The position numbers and the translations under genes were made by a program. From Rhynchosporium graminicola (Eukaryota; Ascomycota; Leotiomycetes; Helotiales; Ploettnerulaceae): a DNA stretch of 64,000 nucleotides. Position 1 is the first letter of the stretch, and every line of letters starts with the position of its first letter. Under the pieces are notes generated by a model. That model saw nothing but the letters and a program-made list of their open reading frames with translations. It searched no databases and was not told the DNA's origin. The DNA is taken from contig FJUW01000004.1 in NCBI GenBank assembly GCA_900074885.1, positions 1,582,225-1,646,224 of the forward strand, read 5' to 3'. Shown one piece after another: positions 11,492 to 23,505 of this stretch.

Positions 11492-12305
11492 TTATTTGGG
11501 CCATCGAGTCCTGTCTTGACTCATATAGTTGTCGAGCGTTCCCTTGTCTGGCGAGAATTTGAAAATACCATCTTCAGACACACTCGGCGATACTTGTCTC
11601 TCGCTTTGCTCTGGTATTGTTATCGGTTGTGACTCTTGCATCCTAAGCCCCAATCTTGCAATCAAAGAAACAACAACGCTATCCAGGGGGAACGACACTG
11701 CTCTATCTTGAGACATCAGATCCTTCAACAATTCTTGTATATCTTCACAAGTGATGCGGAGCCAACGCTGGTGAGCGGGGCTCAAATCTTTCTGTTCGAG
11801 CTGGAATGAATCGAGAGATTTCAACGCCTGTTCAGCACACTGCATTCGGTTGGCAGGTGATGTGACTACGGTTGCATTAGAAACATCACGCAACAAGACG
11901 ACGACTTGTCCACTCACCATCCGATCTTGTGAGTGCTAACCATAACATTGAGCGACGCAAATGTCCAGTCTGAGAACTTTCTATGTGGGCCAGGATCTGT
12001 TGATGCTTTGGGATGTCTGTAGTACCATGGCAGACTAGCCCGATCTTGAAATCTACTCGGCTTGTCGGTTGTCCAGCTTCCCGGTAAGCATTGGCATATG
12101 GCCCCAGCGAAATTGGCCTTGACTGCTTGCACCTCAGGGACAGCTCCGTAATTGATAGTATGTCGTGAGCGTATAGTCGATCCTGAGCCATGCATGGAGG
12201 AAGCAGATGAATGGCTTCGAGCGTATCTAGCCCATTACCTCCTCTTATTTCAATATCGAGGTCAATTGGCGCAGAGGAGATGGGCAGAGGGTTCAGAAGG
12301 TGCAT
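11492..12305 (-). CDS. Hypothetical two-exon fungal protein
   Basis: Exons 11918-12305 and 11492-11865 (complement) are joined by a 52 nt intron with GTGAGT donor, a CTAAT branch-like site and CGTAG acceptor. The two exons share one frame and give 253 aa. I chose the ATG at 12305 because the frame opens there, but an upstream exon cannot be excluded: an open stretch lies at 12374-12590. The N-terminal half is MHLLNPLPISS followed by a leucine-rich region. The C-terminal half is helical (ALKSLDSFQLEQKDL, CEDIQELLKDLM) and then Ser/Pro/Glu-rich. This resembles the C-terminal part of some fungal Zn2Cys6 regulators, but no Cys6 cluster is visible, so I leave it unassigned. Confidence 0.5.
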
Positions 12306-13072
12306 GTTGTTCGGTGCGACGCCGGTGAATGTGAAGGAGGGGTAAACCGTACTTGTAATGATGGCCGTCAGACTTAATTAATTCTGGGAATGGTGTGTAA
12401 GAATTCTGCTTGAATGTTGAAAATGATGTATAGAGAGAAGAAAAAGAGCGACAGAGACTCGGACTCACACATGAGGGACAGCGCCGGGCTCCAAGTCACA
12501 ACTGCCTCGCGACGCCAATTGAATAGGTCTCCGGCAAGAAAGCATGGCAGGCACAATGCAACAGCGCCACTCGAACATAATGTCACGGAAACATCAAAGC
12601 ATGTTGCTTGATACGATACTTAGAAGTCATGTAAGTATTTGATGACATAATTAACAGCACGATTCCGTCTGGTCAATTAATTCACCAGCAGCAAGTAACA
12701 ATGAAGAAAAATGTGGTAGGTAGCAACAAAAAGCGACAGAAGTGGAAACGAGCAACAATGCGCACAGGAGATAGCAAAGAGGCTGTCGTGAAGCATAGCA
12801 GTAGGTTTGTAACTCAAGTAGAACGTATCAGTACGAAAACTCCGCCGGTTAATGCTCCAGATTGGGAAAGGGCTCGCTTAGTCTGCGCTAAATCCTGCAA
12901 CGTCGCTTCCTCGAAAACAACAAACGCACCTTGCACATCAACACCTCAACAACATCCATCGAATTACACATTTCATCATTTCGGCGTTATTGGGAATTAC
13001 ATAATCTATGGCCGGCTGATCATCATCTATCAAAGCAACAAATGATGTCCTGTCCTCTTGGTCTCCGCCACG
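12306..13072. other. Intergenic region between divergent genes
   Basis: This includes the shared upstream region of the minus-strand hypothetical gene and the plus-strand Cys-rich gene. The last 130 bases before the ATG at 13073 are AC-rich leader-like sequence. The frames at 12374-12611 and 12701-13045 have no support beyond being open. Confidence 0.4.
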
Positions 13073-13877
13073 ATGCCCCGAGGCTTGCGACGCCGGAAGG
13101 CTATTGAGACTATACCAACTTATCACGCACCTATGGCAATGAAGACTCGATCAATCCTGAAGGGCCCTAAGAATATTTATACGGAACCAGTGAATAATCC
13201 AAGGATCGCGGATAATGCGGGTCAGCTGCGATGGTCGAATGCTGGCCTCAGGCAGAAAGTTGACTCGGATGCTGGTGGTCCGAATATCAACATACAGACA
13301 ACCATTCAGAAAATTCAAGCATACAAGCCACCAGAGTACGTATCGCCTTATGGAGAGGCTCGAAAAGTCATCTCGGAAACTAGTAAGACCAGAACTTCAG
13401 TGGTGAGAACCCGCCCTCCAGGGCGATCATCACAGGGGATTCCACCGTGGCGATGTTGTTTCGCTCAGAGAGGTATCCCAGAATGGGACAGACATGTGGA
13501 TGTAAGCAGCAGAATGCTATATAATCTGAAATCCAATGCTAACTTCGGGATAGATATCAATCCCTGGCACTTTCCGTATCTGCATAGCTTTGTCATGTCA
13601 ACATCAGAAATGCAAAGACTGCCTATGGGAGACTTCGGAATTACCAGACCATCCTCAGAACCGAATTCGTGCAGACTCTAAATTGGATGAGACCGAAGAT
13701 TCGAGTCCAAGTCCTCCTGAGATGGATGAAGATGCTCCAGACGAAGAGAACCAAACAGTGGCGGAGAAGCGGTCAATGGCACCACCAAGCATGGGAGGGA
13801 TCAACCGCGATCCAAGAACGGGAAGGGCAAGGTTGTGGACTAAGAAATGGTATGGAAAGGGCGAAACGAGGAGTTAA
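13073..13877 (+). CDS. Fungal-specific Cys/His-rich protein, possible zinc-binding
   Basis: Exons 13073-13501 and 13554-13877 are joined by a 52 nt intron with GTAAGC donor, CTAAC branch site and GATAG acceptor. The joined product is 250 aa. Splicing matters here: reading through the intron gives a different C terminus and loses the Cys cluster. After a basic N terminus (RGLRRRK) and a long polar region, residues about 130-170 read WRCCFAQR...EWDRHVDIS...FRICIALSCQHQKCKDC. This CC...C...C-x2-H-x2-C-x2-C pattern recurs in short fungal proteins and suggests a metal-binding knuckle. The tail is acidic/Pro-rich, then RTGRARLWTKKWYGKG. The function is unknown; zinc binding is inferred from the residues alone. 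Confidence 0.65.
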
Positions 13878-16800
13878 AAAAGCCGATTATTCTGCCGCCT
13901 CAATGGGCTTTCTGGGCGACACTACCAAGAAGTGTTCTCTCGAGAACGAATCGAAAACTTCGGTTGATTTGCAGGTAGTGCAGTATAACTCGCCAACACA
14001 TACACTCAAGGCTAGGCAATGGGGAAATTTCGTAGCTGAATGAAGTTGAAGAGGTAAGGAGGCCCGTGGTCTTGTGATGGTTCCAGATAAGGGACGAGGT
14101 TTGGTGACTTTTCGTAGCTGAATGATCAAGCTTTTTGACTGAGCTTGGAACGGGATCAGTCAATGCTGGGTGGATTCGAAGTGAGAAGATTGTTGGGAAT
14201 GGCTAGCTGGTAGAGGAAGCTCAATACAAAAGCAACGAATATCTATGCTGAAAATATCACCTCTCCGTGTCTTCCGTCTTCGCGAGCTTGACGAGTGCTT
14301 TGATTCTCAAAGTCAATAGGTGATGGCATTTTACAATGATCGCCACTGCAAACCCCAAGGTCAGTGTCCTTCAAACATTTAATTTCTCAGCATTCAGCAC
14401 TGTACGAAGACCATTGAAGCATAAGCTACATTAGAAAGCCAGAATGCCATATTCTATCTCAACGGAACCGCTCAGAATATTTCTTCAGGGGCTATTGCTG
14501 AATGATTCCTTCTTGGCGTAATGATTACGCGAGCCTTTTCACCGTGCTGTGCACAGCGCTTTCAATAGGTTGTTCAGGTCTAACCTTGACTACTGAACCA
14601 CGCATTGGAGGTAAGCTCAAAACTAACCGAAACGCTGTTGCATATTCTCAATTAGGTAAAATTATAGACTTGCTCATCTGGCGTACTCGGTGTAGAAATG
14701 ACATGTGACTAGTGTTTTCTCCCGACTGCTTGACAGGGATGGAAAGTAGTAGGTCAGTAGATTAGAGAGAAAGGTAGTTTAGGGAAAAGGAAGACTTTTC
14801 AAAGTTGTTGTAGGTCCTGAAAGTAGGATTTGATCACGCTTTCACCCATGAACCCTCGTTAATTAGGCCGAATAGTTTATTCGGTTTTGTAAACTCAGAT
14901 ACGAGAATTACACCTGCTGGTACAATTTACGAATATTTAAAGAGATATAACTATTACTACCACTAATATTTTACTTCTGCCGTCCCATCGAAAACTGGCC
15001 TACCCGCTGAAAGTGCTGCCTTCACATGGACTGCTACAATCAGATCAATTGAAGTTTGGTGATGAACGGCCCGAAGTGACCAATGCTGCGACTTGTGGGA
15101 ATCGACTGTTATATGTGATGGAAGCTATCAGCTCCCCACAAACGTTGGCTACAAGCGACCTGTAGTTTTGGATAGCTGACAGAAATGGATTGGTGACCAC
15201 AGACTACTGACTGACACTGGTGACGGCTTCGACCTGACTGTGACCCGGCACCAGAAGAGCTCTGACTCGAATTACAGAATTTGTTCTTGGAGATTTGCTA
15301 TTTTGCCGAGATTGTCTCAGAAGTTCGAGATAGGTGCCTATTGCTGAAGCCTGCCAAGCCATGTAATTCGTCTCGATTGAATGTAAAAAACATACGTAAC
15401 CGGAGGAACATCCGGAGAAGATAGGTATGTGGAAAGTAAGCTCGCATCTTGTCATTTGCTTCGCTATCAAAAGCCTGGCCATCACTTTCCTCATTCGTAC
15501 ATCAGCAACTTGACTGATTATTGCCATGCATACATCATGGAAAGATATCTCGTGTTTGGAAATTGAGATGGAATCTTTGCAAGGTCAACAATAGGTAGTA
15601 AAGGATGAACCCCAAGCGCGGAAAGAATCCCTTCGAGCCATGCAACGAACTGATGATCAAAACCTCGCAACACTTACTAGGTACGCCTCCATATTTGAAT
15701 CCAAAAAAGCAGCAGGGTGTGCCGATCTTTCTTTCCAATTTCCAGACTCGCAAGACCAAAGGATCAGATGACCGAGACTCAATATTTGATGCGACGAACT
15801 AACACCCGAACTCACTCTCATGCTCCCATGCGAGAAGCTAGCCTTGCGAAACACCACCGGCAAGTCTCAATCTACCAGTACTTTGTACCGTACACAGCCT
15901 GACAAAAGTTCTCGGTGTCTCCATGCTCAGATGAAGACTACGTACGGCACTTCATTACTCGAGACATGACAGGCTAATAACAGCTCGCTACCATCCGCAC
16001 TTTCCCACTCGGATTGATGCGATGCGGACGATGTGCATCAAAAAACCAGAGTCCCGTTCAACTGGCCAATTAACTAACTATATCGCTATTCTTCAATTAA
16101 CTCTTCAAGCTTTCGCAAGGACTACAATATCACGTTTACTGGACTATGAGATCTTACTAGGTTTATAGCAAGTCGGACGATCGCAGGGCAGAAGCCAGCG
16201 GATACAGTAGTACATGTAGTAAGTGCGAGAGACTCTCAGCAAAACCTTCCACCTCGCACTGGGGTCGGGTCGTGAAGGCGACATTACGCAATCCTGATCC
16301 TGATCCCATCCGACGCGCGCCCCCGATGCGGAAATTTCCATGCGACCGAAATTGCGACTTGCAACAAAACCCAGCAACGGGATTGAGCCATCACCAGAGG
16401 TGAGCCCGTTTGGATACTTGTATTAATCAGTATTTTATGGCCAAGGTCATGTATGCGGAGTTTGGGTTATAATATAAGTATTGGAGCGTCCGCTCAAGCA
16501 CGGTGGTGGATCTTAACCCTACCCACGCATGGGATCTGAATTGGGATGAAATGTCTCACATTTCCACCGCTCGAATGGGAAGGCTTTTGCCGTGCGATGT
16601 GCAACAGAATTTAGTTAGGATTTGGGCAATCACAGAGAGCAAGGCGTAAATCGTACGAGATATTTTGGGTACAATTTTCAAAGGAGCGAATGCGCAAATT
16701 GGAGCTCTTCTTGTAGGCTGGCAGGTCAAGGGAATTTGAGCGAATAGCCAATTGTACAAGTCTACAAAAGTTCTCCGATCATGGTCGTATCAAAGCCGGC

Positions 16801-17116
16801 AGCATGATATTTCTCATTTGTCGCAGGTATAAATAACGTTGCATCTTTAGTCGATTGAAGGCATCTCCTCATTTGAAGTACTGGTGGAGCCATCGCACTT
16901 CGCTTCACAGGTTGGCACCAAAGTATCTGAGCTTCTCAATGTAACCTAATTCAAAGTATGTTGAAGCTGAAGCATGTTCTGTAGCAAAACAACCATTGGC
17001 GTCTCCAAAAACCATTGTATTACAAGCGCCTGCCACCCCAGAAATGCTGTTGGCAGTCGTCTATCGATCAAGGTCTAATATGTATATTACTTGGCACAAT
17101 CGCATCTCACTACTTC
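13878..17116. other. Long gene-poor interval
   Basis: More than 3 kb without a supportable gene. All open frames are under about 110 codons, overlap on both strands and lack motifs. Around 14860-14980 the sequence becomes AT-rich. I see no terminal repeats, tRNA or transposase motif. Confidence 0.45.
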
Positions 17117-18237
17117 CTATGCCTTCAAACGCTGTCCTGCGATATCGTCCTGGGCATCCTTTAGTAGAAAACTGCATACGATTAGCTTGGATCTCCAGAC
17201 TAACAACTGAAGCACTCACTTGTACCAAACCATAGTTGGACCAACAGTTCCCAAATGCCACAAACTGTGAGCATCCAGGCATCCAAGCACGGGTGGGAAA
17301 TCCAACACCTCCAAGCTCATAACCACCATAATCCATGCAACAATGAAACCTGGCCACATTGTCCAGATTCGCCCCGACTGGCTGTATTTCCTGTAACTGA
17401 ACCAACTCCACATCAAATTGTGGATAACTCCAACAACCACGTTGGCAGCCATATTGTATGTATAGTCCCAGTCGTACCACTTGAGATATGTGACGTGCGC
17501 CACGTACATGCTGATGCAAAAGATCGTCCATGCTCGCACAATCGACTTCATCCTTTTCCCTCCCTGATCCATCCGGAATATCCGGATCGTGGTGTAGTAG
17601 AAGCCGTACAGCACACTTGCTCCAGCCCCAAAATAATCTAATTGCTCGGTGAAAGCAAAGTCTCTGGTGTGGAATATCATGCTGAACACCCAACTCGCCA
17701 TGCCAAAGTATGCAAATCGGATGTAGTATGGTCGCATCGAGTACGAAGCAGGTATGTTGGAGAGGATTTTCGAGAGGCCATTTTGGTGGGTGAGGAAGTT
17801 AAGGAGGGAGAAGAAGACCGAGAAGGGTTCTTGCATCCCGAGAAAGCGGTAGAAGGGCCATTTCCCGTGGAACTGGAGGATTCTCTCTGACGCCGCAACT
17901 CGTTGATCGGTGATGATGTGCTGGCAGGTGTAATCGCATTCGGCTGGGCAGTCCCAGAAGAGGAGCTGGTGAAGTAATGCTAAAAGGTGTTAGAGATGTT
18001 CTCGTATTCAAGGAGGGTCGCATACGTATTGACGTCGGGTGCCCGCCGGCGCAGTTCTCCTGCTTGCAGACCTGGATTCGATTAGCAAGGTTTTGTAGAA
18101 ACAGCGGGCTGTAGTACCTCTACGCAGTGCTGGAAACTTGGGAGACGATCTCCAGCCGAAGCAGAAGCTTGAATTGTGAGGAGAGACAGCAGTAAGAGGA
18201 GCGTCAGAGGCAATTGGTAAGCCTGTCTTAAGATCAT
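17117..18237 (-). CDS. PER1: PER1/PGAP3-type GPI-lipid remodelling protein
   Basis: PER1 is the ER-resident protein needed to remove the unsaturated sn-2 fatty acid of GPI anchors during lipid remodelling. Four exons (complement): 18118-18237, 18026-18071, 17220-17979 and 17117-17171 join in frame to 326 aa, the usual family length. The splice sites are GTACTA/CAG, GTATGC/TAG and GTGAGT/CAG. An N-terminal signal peptide (about 1-27) is followed by the Cys-rich lumenal region (FQHCVEVCKQENC, FWDCPAECDYTCQHIIT), then KWPFYRFLGMQEPFSVFFS and seven or so membrane segments. The CREST-superfamily marks are present, including SMIFHTRD, DYFGAGASVLYG and LDAHSLWHLGT. It ends NFLLKDAQDDIAGQRLKA, and the last exon is only 55 nt. 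AGM1 in this window also feeds GPI synthesis, but the two are not linked. Confidence 0.95.
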
Positions 18238-18631
18238 GATGTTGCGTTTGGAGAATGCAGAGAGAGTCGCGCCAAAGAGAAGATGTCTTGCTGCAGGTCC
18301 CCCCCCATAGACGCGTTTCGGATCCTGTGTCCCTGTTGGCTTGTCGCTTTCATAGAAAGACAGAGGTTACAACTTTTCACAAATCTACCATCTACTGCTT
18401 CCTAACTTCCCAAATTCCTCGTATCTGCTATTTCCATACATTCATTGTCCCCGAGTTGTATGTCTCCTGTCACTGAGCAGCTGTTTTGCCGTCTTTTGTC
18501 ATCCCGCCCCGCCCATCGTGGTAGCTCACCGCTCTCGCTTACGTAAAAATATTGGCAAAATACTGGGTATATATCCTGGAATATATCATCTCCAGGCATC
18601 AAACAGCCAGGAACTTGTTTCTGGTTCGTCA
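18238..18631. other. Region between PER1 and tRNA-Ala
   Basis: Upstream region of PER1, with a run of eight or nine C residues at about 18299-18307. No coding signal. It abuts the tRNA-Ala gene that starts at 18632. Confidence 0.4.
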
Positions 18632-18784
18632 GGGGCTGTAACTCAGTGGTAGAGTGCCTCGTTTGCAGCGATGTTCCCAGAACATCTACCTCAGATCGAT
18701 GAAGTCCGGCGTTCGTAAGTTTACTTATGAAACATCTCTCAGAGCCATGAATTAATATGTCTTCTAGGATCCGCCGCTGCTCCA
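18632..18784 (+). tRNA. tRNA-Ala(TGC) gene with two putative introns
   Basis: Three exon pieces fold into a 72 nt cloverleaf: 18632-18667, 18696-18714 and 18768-18784. The acceptor stem is GGGGCTG with CTGCTCC (one mismatch, one G-T pair) and discriminator A at 18784. The D-arm is ACTC/GAGT with loop AGTGGTA. The anticodon stem is CCTCG/CGATG (one mismatch) and the loop TTTGCAT, with anticodon TGC at 18664-18666. The variable loop is AAGTC. The T-arm is CGGCG/CGCCG, perfectly paired, with loop TTCGATC. Insertion 1 (18668-18695, 28 nt) sits after position 37, the standard eukaryotic site, and contains a GATGTTC/GAACATC hairpin. Insertion 2 (18715-18767, 53 nt) lies in the T-loop after C56 and begins GTAAGT, ends CTAG and has a TTAAT branch-like site. 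An oligo-T tract follows at 18795-18799. The cloverleaf forms only if both are removed, so this may instead be a degraded tRNA copy. Confidence 0.7.
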
Positions 18785-18794
18785 GCAATATTAC

Positions 18795-18799
18795 TTTTT
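18795..18799 (+). terminator. Oligo-T Pol III terminator after tRNA-Ala
   Basis: A run of five T residues starts 11 nt after the discriminator base of tRNA-Ala, the normal position and composition of an RNA polymerase III terminator. Confidence 0.55.
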
Positions 18800-21700
18800 G
18801 CCTCTTCTGGCTATTATTTCCTACATTTCTAGATTGTATTCACGGACTCTGATCGTTAGTGTGATAGGGTAGATCTGCCAAGTGGAAACCTTTTTGTCAC
18901 TAAGTGGGACGAACTGTTTCGGCGTCCTCCGAGGGTCCCGAGGTTCTATTAAATATGTGTATCTCTAACTACACAAGAGCTACTGTACTTACGATGAGAT
19001 AGTCCCATCTCGCTTTCGATTTTGACGATGATTTCGACGTCTTTCATTTTGTCAGTCGAATTTGCATACATTCAATTATCCCACTTTCGGCTCTTCCTCG
19101 AGACTGGGATAGCTATACACAAATTGAGTTGGCTATAGTTGCCTTTGAAGATCAATAATAGAGATCGAAACGAACGAGATGGTGCCCCTTCATAAGCTGA
19201 CGGACTCACTGTACACGAATTTCCTTGCAGCTTTCTTCTGGTATCACGTGAACGCCAAGTCCAGCTCCAGACTGGCTCATTTCAACTCTCTCATCTGTGT
19301 CCATGGTGCTCTCCGCTGGCTTTAACAGATTGGACTGGTCTATGCTATTGTAGAGTGTCAAGTTTCAGCGGAGTGCCTTGGTGGCATAACCGCTCTCTAT
19401 CAAATTGAATTAACTTAAGCTCGCTGTGCATTCTTTGATCAGTCGTATCTCGTTGTGGCCAATTACACAGAAAATTGAGAATGATGGTTTGACAATAGCT
19501 CGAACTATGTCTTGTCACCCCGCATTGCCACTCAGGAACGAGTGCAAAGTTGCGTAAGGTTCCAAGTCCAAGTGATTCCTGGCTGTCTTCGGAAGATGTA
19601 CTACCAAAGCATCCCTGAGAGTAACCCACCAAAGGTCTTCGTTTCAGCTCAAAGTAGCTCACTTGGGAGGAAGGCAATACAATGCTTGGACTCGAGCTAT
19701 GTTGGTCAAAGGGCATGAAAATCGACTCGAGAATTCTGTCTGCTCTATTGCATGTGTCACGGATGTGCCATTGATGTAAAGTACCCGAAACCCCATATAC
19801 ATGTCTCACCTACTATTGACTCTTTGTCTTGGGTTTAGCACCTCAACAGACTCTTCAAACTCGCTTTGATCTTTCATTTCCCAGGCAAATCGAGGGAAGG
19901 AGGACAAAAGGATGTTCTGAGTTCAATTTTGTGTGTGCGATGCACTCAAACAATAGGCTAGTGGGCAGTGAGACAAGAGGAAGAAGTTGTGGACGAAAGT
20001 CTTCCCCTATGGAGGATCGTGAACCTGCCGAGATCAAGGAAGTTCTAATCATCGTCCATCTCTGCGATTATATTCAAGCTGTCAGCGCAAAACTATCAGG
20101 TATAGATTTCTTTATATTCATCCAATCTTTAAGCTAAAATTGTGGATTATATTCTATCTCATCGGCGCACCTGATCCCCGGCATTTCCTTCATCTTGTAG
20201 AGCCGTAGCATGGTTGATACATATACGAAAGGAAACACCTGGAGCAGAGCTAGAACCGCTAGTATCACTTCGTAAGACATCGAAGGCTGACTGGACCACG
20301 ACAGATTCTTGTGTAGGACGAAAAAGAACACAAGTGGGTAATTGCGTGAATTGTGAAGTTCTGTTCTCCGAATTTTGATTCTTCCGCATCACTGCCAGAT
20401 GCGGCATCAAGGTCCATTGGCACTATTTGGCACGATGAAGAAGCTTGCTTCTGTCCCTTTGAGACATTGCAGTCGTGAACTTCCAAAAGTTCCAAGTGAG
20501 CTACAACATTCCATCACAACAATTTCATGAGAGGAAATCAGATATTTATTCATTGTTCATCGTTCACCGGAAAGGTTGCAATTACCTTGGTCCTTGATTT
20601 ACTATCAAAGTTTAACACGTAAATAATTCAAGACTCTACCAGGTCCGTTCCTACAATCCTCAGACTGTGTTTGAAGTCACAAAAATCAACAGAACTTATA
20701 CTAAACTAATACCAATGTCACAAACATAACATAGGACTTGAGGGATATATATTATCTGAGTCTCTAGATTTCAATAACTTCCCTTGATATGTTCAATTAA
20801 GTGAAAACAAGCAGCCTTGAATTCGAACTTGAGGGCTGTATCGCGCGTCGATGCCGTTCAATTACTCCTGGGGTTTCATTTCTATTTTTACGATGATGGA
20901 GAATGATTGTGATTAGAAGGTATCAATACCAAAATTATCTTTTAGAGCTCAAAATACTCACAGCTTCAAGCCATAATGGGCGTCTTTGAGGCTCTGAGTG
21001 TATTGAAGTAATAACAGTGGCTAAGTGCTAAGTGGCTTGAAGTGATGTGAACATCCTCCTCGCTGAAGAAACAAAATTGCATCCTTGCTCACCCCCATGT
21101 CTAAGAAAACGAATTTGTAAATCGAATCGAGGTAAAGGTGCAAGTCAGCGTCTATTTCAATCAGTGATAGCCTATTCTAGTCGTGTTCGAACGGTGTGCC
21201 GTTCAGTGGCTGCACTGTTATCCAATCACAGAAGTAGAGCTGAGCATTACAAACGTAATACAATAGTAAATTTATTTATATCAAATAAGAATTCCGTTGG
21301 TTCTCATCATATGTAGGGCGTTTAAGCCAAGCTCTGCGGTCAGACGTTGTCATCATTCAGTATGACAACACTGCTAGCAGTCGAATCGTCGGCCGGCTAG
21401 ACACATCTACTCGGCTATTTGATGAAATCGAAACTTTGATCGGACGTCCTTATGATTTACGATTATTGCTATTTCGAGATTCCACTACATCAAGAAACAT
21501 CTCATGGCTGAATTGGGGAAGTGCTGAAGCATAATGACATGCATTGGCGTCTGTAAGCAGTGGATGCGGCTTATGTTAGACTCACGGAGGCACTGCCGAA
21601 TTGATTAAACTTGGAGTTATCCCCGCACTACCAATCTGACATTGTGACACAGATGCCTTGCAGGCGATTCTCTGTATGGGTCTCGGCTTCTAGAGAATTA

Positions 21701-23070
21701 CTTGTCAGATCACGCGGCTCACTTGCATATGTGTAGGGCTGACAGTCTTCAAGCGAGCCAACCGAAAGACCCTTAACCAGAATGATAAAATTACTATATC
21801 CTTGAACTATTACAAGTACGTAATGGAACTTCGGATAACAGAAATAGTCCGCAGCAGCTTTCTTGCTCCACTGCAGATACCCGGATTGAATCCGAACAGT
21901 AGCTGCTAGCAGCAGACTATCCCGAGGGGCCAATACTCCAAGTACACAACAGACAACCACCGAGGCGGCTAGGCAATTTGGTTCGGCGACAGCCTTTCTA
22001 CCCAAGCTTTGTAAAGCCACTGTCGGAATGTAAACTATCACACTTTGAAGTATCCTGCAAAGAGGATTCATGTCCATATTACACTTTTTGCTACAGTAAT
22101 ACTTGAAAGTCATGTAAATATTTGTTGACGTGGGTAATTTGCTATTGAGTGGAAACTTTGCTTCGCCCAACACAAATCTGTCTAGCCTCTAATGCAAATG
22201 CTCTCAACGTAGGATGTTTACTTCGCCTACCGAAAATAGTTATTGTGCTGACATTCGAGTCGCAGTAGCCTTTCAGGTTGTTGCACATTCCCGAACCCGA
22301 ACATCAGCGCCTGCAGCGGTTGTTTTGGCCCCCAATTCTTCAAGTTGCACAACTACCAAGGATTGTTAGCGTAGTAATGGCTTGTACTACCGCATCTCTA
22401 TGCTTCCAGATTTCAGGGGAATAGCTACTCGCAAACGAGTTCATCGTGTTGCCGGTCCGGGACATTTACTTTCGGCCTACCTTCAAAAAGGAGAAAGTAA
22501 CATGGGAGCCAAGTTTAAAAAATCAAAACAGCACCGTCCCAATAATCAAATTGTCTCAACGGAATATGAGAAGCCAAGATTGTTGGCTTTATCCTAAATT
22601 AAGCTCCATAAGCAATTACTCTCGCCACGGGGCGTAACTTCTAAGTGTTAGCTCAAGAAAGATCTCTATCCATTGACGCAGATGTCTGCTCCAGTTTATC
22701 TCACTGCATCAAAAACTATGTAGGATTCTAGGAGGGGCGCAACAGCTTGGCAAATGCATGCTGGAATCAGCAATATGGACAAAAAATGTATGGACAAAAT
22801 CTGATGTGAGGCCAGCATGCTGGGCAAAGCCTCAGCTGATGTGAAGTCGACAGGCTATGAGGTTCAAGTCTGATACTTTGATTTCCGAATTCACATGTTT
22901 TCCAAAATCAGATCTTGAGGGGAAAGTATAAAGACTGCTTGCTTTCCTCCTTATTTTCGTCTCACATCCACACCAACAGTCAACTCACTACACTTTCCAG
23001 ACCTTCAACCAATTTCTTCTCTTTGCACTTTCAGATCTCAAGTTTCATTTAATTCAAATCAATCTTCAAA
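18800..23070. other. Long gene-poor interval upstream of the secreted-protein gene
   Basis: About 4.3 kb without a convincing gene. The longest frames, 19345-19809 (-) and 21628-22173 (-), lack motifs and plausible splice partners, and the second starts with GTG. The last 140 bases belong to the promoter and leader of the secreted protein at 23071. Confidence 0.4.
22929..22934 (+). promoter_or_regulatory. TATA box of the small secreted protein gene
   Basis: A TATAAA hexamer lies 137 bp upstream of the ATG at 23071 and is followed by a CT-rich leader (CTTTCCTCC, then many TTC/CAC repeats). This layout is common for highly expressed fungal secreted-protein genes. It is inferred from position and sequence only. 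Confidence 0.55.
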
Positions 23071-23505
23071 ATGCAGTTCTTCAGCATCATCACCGCTTCT
23101 TTCCTTGCCACTTTGGCAATCGCTGCACCAGCACCTGTTGCTGCTCCTGAAACAGTCGCCGAGCCAGCGCAAATCGAAGCTCGAGCAGTTCCTCTCATTG
23201 ATCTCTGGAAGAACTCGTATGTTGAATTACGCCTCTGAACTAAAAAAAAGTCTAACCTAGTGAATAGTCAGTTTCTCGACCTCAAGTTCACTGGATCCAG
23301 CAACGCAGGCACTTGTGTCAACCTCCCATCCAACTTCAACGATATTGCCTCATCTGGCAAGGCCAAGCCTGGTTTCCGCTGCACTATCTGGGTCAATGCC
23401 AACTGCAAAGGCACTGGATTCAGCTTCAATGCTAGTCCCGGATCTGCCAGCTTCCCAGCTTGGATCAATGACACTGCATCCAGCTGGAAGTGTGTTGCCG
23501 CTTAA
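23071..23505 (+). CDS. Small secreted protein, crystallin-like Cys pattern
   Basis: Exons 23071-23216 and 23268-23505 are joined by a 51 nt intron (GTATGT donor, CTAAC branch site, AATAG acceptor), giving 127 aa. The N terminus is a clear signal peptide (MQFFSIITASFLATLAIAAP). An Ala/Pro/Glu-rich pro-region follows, ending EARAV, where a Kex2-type or related protease could cut. The mature part of about 85 residues has a regular pattern: GTCVNLPSNFND, GFRCTIWVNANCKG, SPGSASFPAWINDTASSWKC, with four Cys. Repeated C-x-NLP / CxG / F..WINDTASS spacing recalls small secreted fungal beta/gamma-crystallin-like or antifungal-type proteins. No target can be stated. The TATA box and CT-rich leader suggest strong, regulated expression. 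Confidence 0.85.

Noticed and set aside
14195..14225. GGCTAGCTGGTAGAG, an A-box-like sequence
   Set aside because: No anticodon arm, T-arm or acceptor stem could be built, even allowing introns.
19345..19809. 154-codon minus-strand frame
   Set aside because: No domain or splice partner; sits in a gene-poor interval where frames of this size occur by chance.
21628..22173. 181-codon minus-strand frame with hydrophobic stretches
   Set aside because: Starts with GTG, no signal peptide or known family. Kept as intergenic, although it is the best of the unassigned frames there.
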